Below, piece by piece: positions 63,978 through 64,000 of a DNA stretch of 64,000 nucleotides; within the stretch, counting starts at the first letter, position 1, and the number at the start of each line of letters is the position of its first letter. The notes beneath the pieces are model-generated. The model was not told the DNA's origin and searched no databases. It saw only the letters and a program-made list of their open reading frames with translations. Origin of the DNA: Setomelanomma holmii (Eukaryota > Ascomycota > Dothideomycetes > Pleosporales > Phaeosphaeriaceae); NCBI GenBank assembly GCA_010015745.1, contig ML978276.1, forward strand, positions 1 to 64,000, written 5' to 3'. The position numbers and the translations under genes are program-made.

Positions 63978-64000
63978 GCGTCCCACTCCACTTACCTTCA

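Noticed and set aside
1..64000. CRISPR arrays, rRNA genes, bacterial-type operons
   Set aside because: None seen. The window is eukaryotic with spliced genes; the only tandem repeat noted is a 21-bp heptamer run.

Overview
The window is nuclear DNA of a filamentous ascomycete (Pezizomycotina, most likely Dothideomycetes). It carries compact genes with 45-150 bp GT-AG introns, fungal-type histone H2A/H2B, a pogo/Fot1-type transposon decayed in the style of repeat-induced point mutation (RIP), and fungus-specific proteins (ApsB/Mto1-like, AcrB-like, SQS1, MAM33). I rebuilt exon structures by hand from splice signals, reading phase and protein-family conservation. Exon coordinates are in each entry. 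No rRNA, tRNA or CRISPR was recognised.

Layout. 1-1.5 kb: transposase relic. 2.2-4.7: SQS1 (-). 5.3-6.8: ATG4 (+). 7.5-9.2: divergent histone H2B/H2A pair. 9.9-12.4: divergent complex I NDUFB9-type subunit and KGD2. 13.8-17.5: divergent GRC3 and RNA polymerase I subunit RPA34. 18.4-23.2: Mto1/ApsB-like microtubule-organising protein. 23.8-25.5: orphan with an AT-hook, a SUMO-interaction-like motif and a coiled coil. 25.8-28.7: AcrB-like membrane protein (-). 30.2-32.3: divergent mitochondrial-type thioesterase and LYRM5-type protein. 32.4-33.7: methyltransferase (-). 35.4-37.7: CCR4. 38.6-39.8: SEC14. 40.2-41.9: orphan with a faint amidoligase-like layout. 42.3-43.7: triple-KH protein (-). 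44.6-45.7: CENP-K-like protein. 45.7-50.1: gene-poor gap. 50.1-52.9: CP2/grainyhead-like transcription factor (-). 55.2-57.3: three-exon coiled-coil protein (-). 59.1: 48-aa secreted peptide. 59.7-60.9: BTB protein (-). 61.4-64.0: divergent MAM33 and citrate carrier CTP1.

The most striking pattern is functional pairing across short head-to-head promoters. H2A/H2B (456 bp) are nucleosome partners. GRC3/RPA34 (183 bp) both serve rRNA production in the nucleolus. NDUFB9/KGD2 (282 bp), thioesterase/LYRM5 (269 bp) and MAM33/CTP1 (428 bp) are each two mitochondrial proteins. Several genes contain very small exons (9, 13, 14, 20, 21 and 23 nt) that a simple ORF scan misses. I found no clearly novel multi-gene system. 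The best leads are the paired promoters, a stopless 54-nt intron candidate in the Mto1-like gene, a 9-nt microexon with an odd splice phase in the thioesterase, the amidoligase-like orphan and the small secreted peptide.
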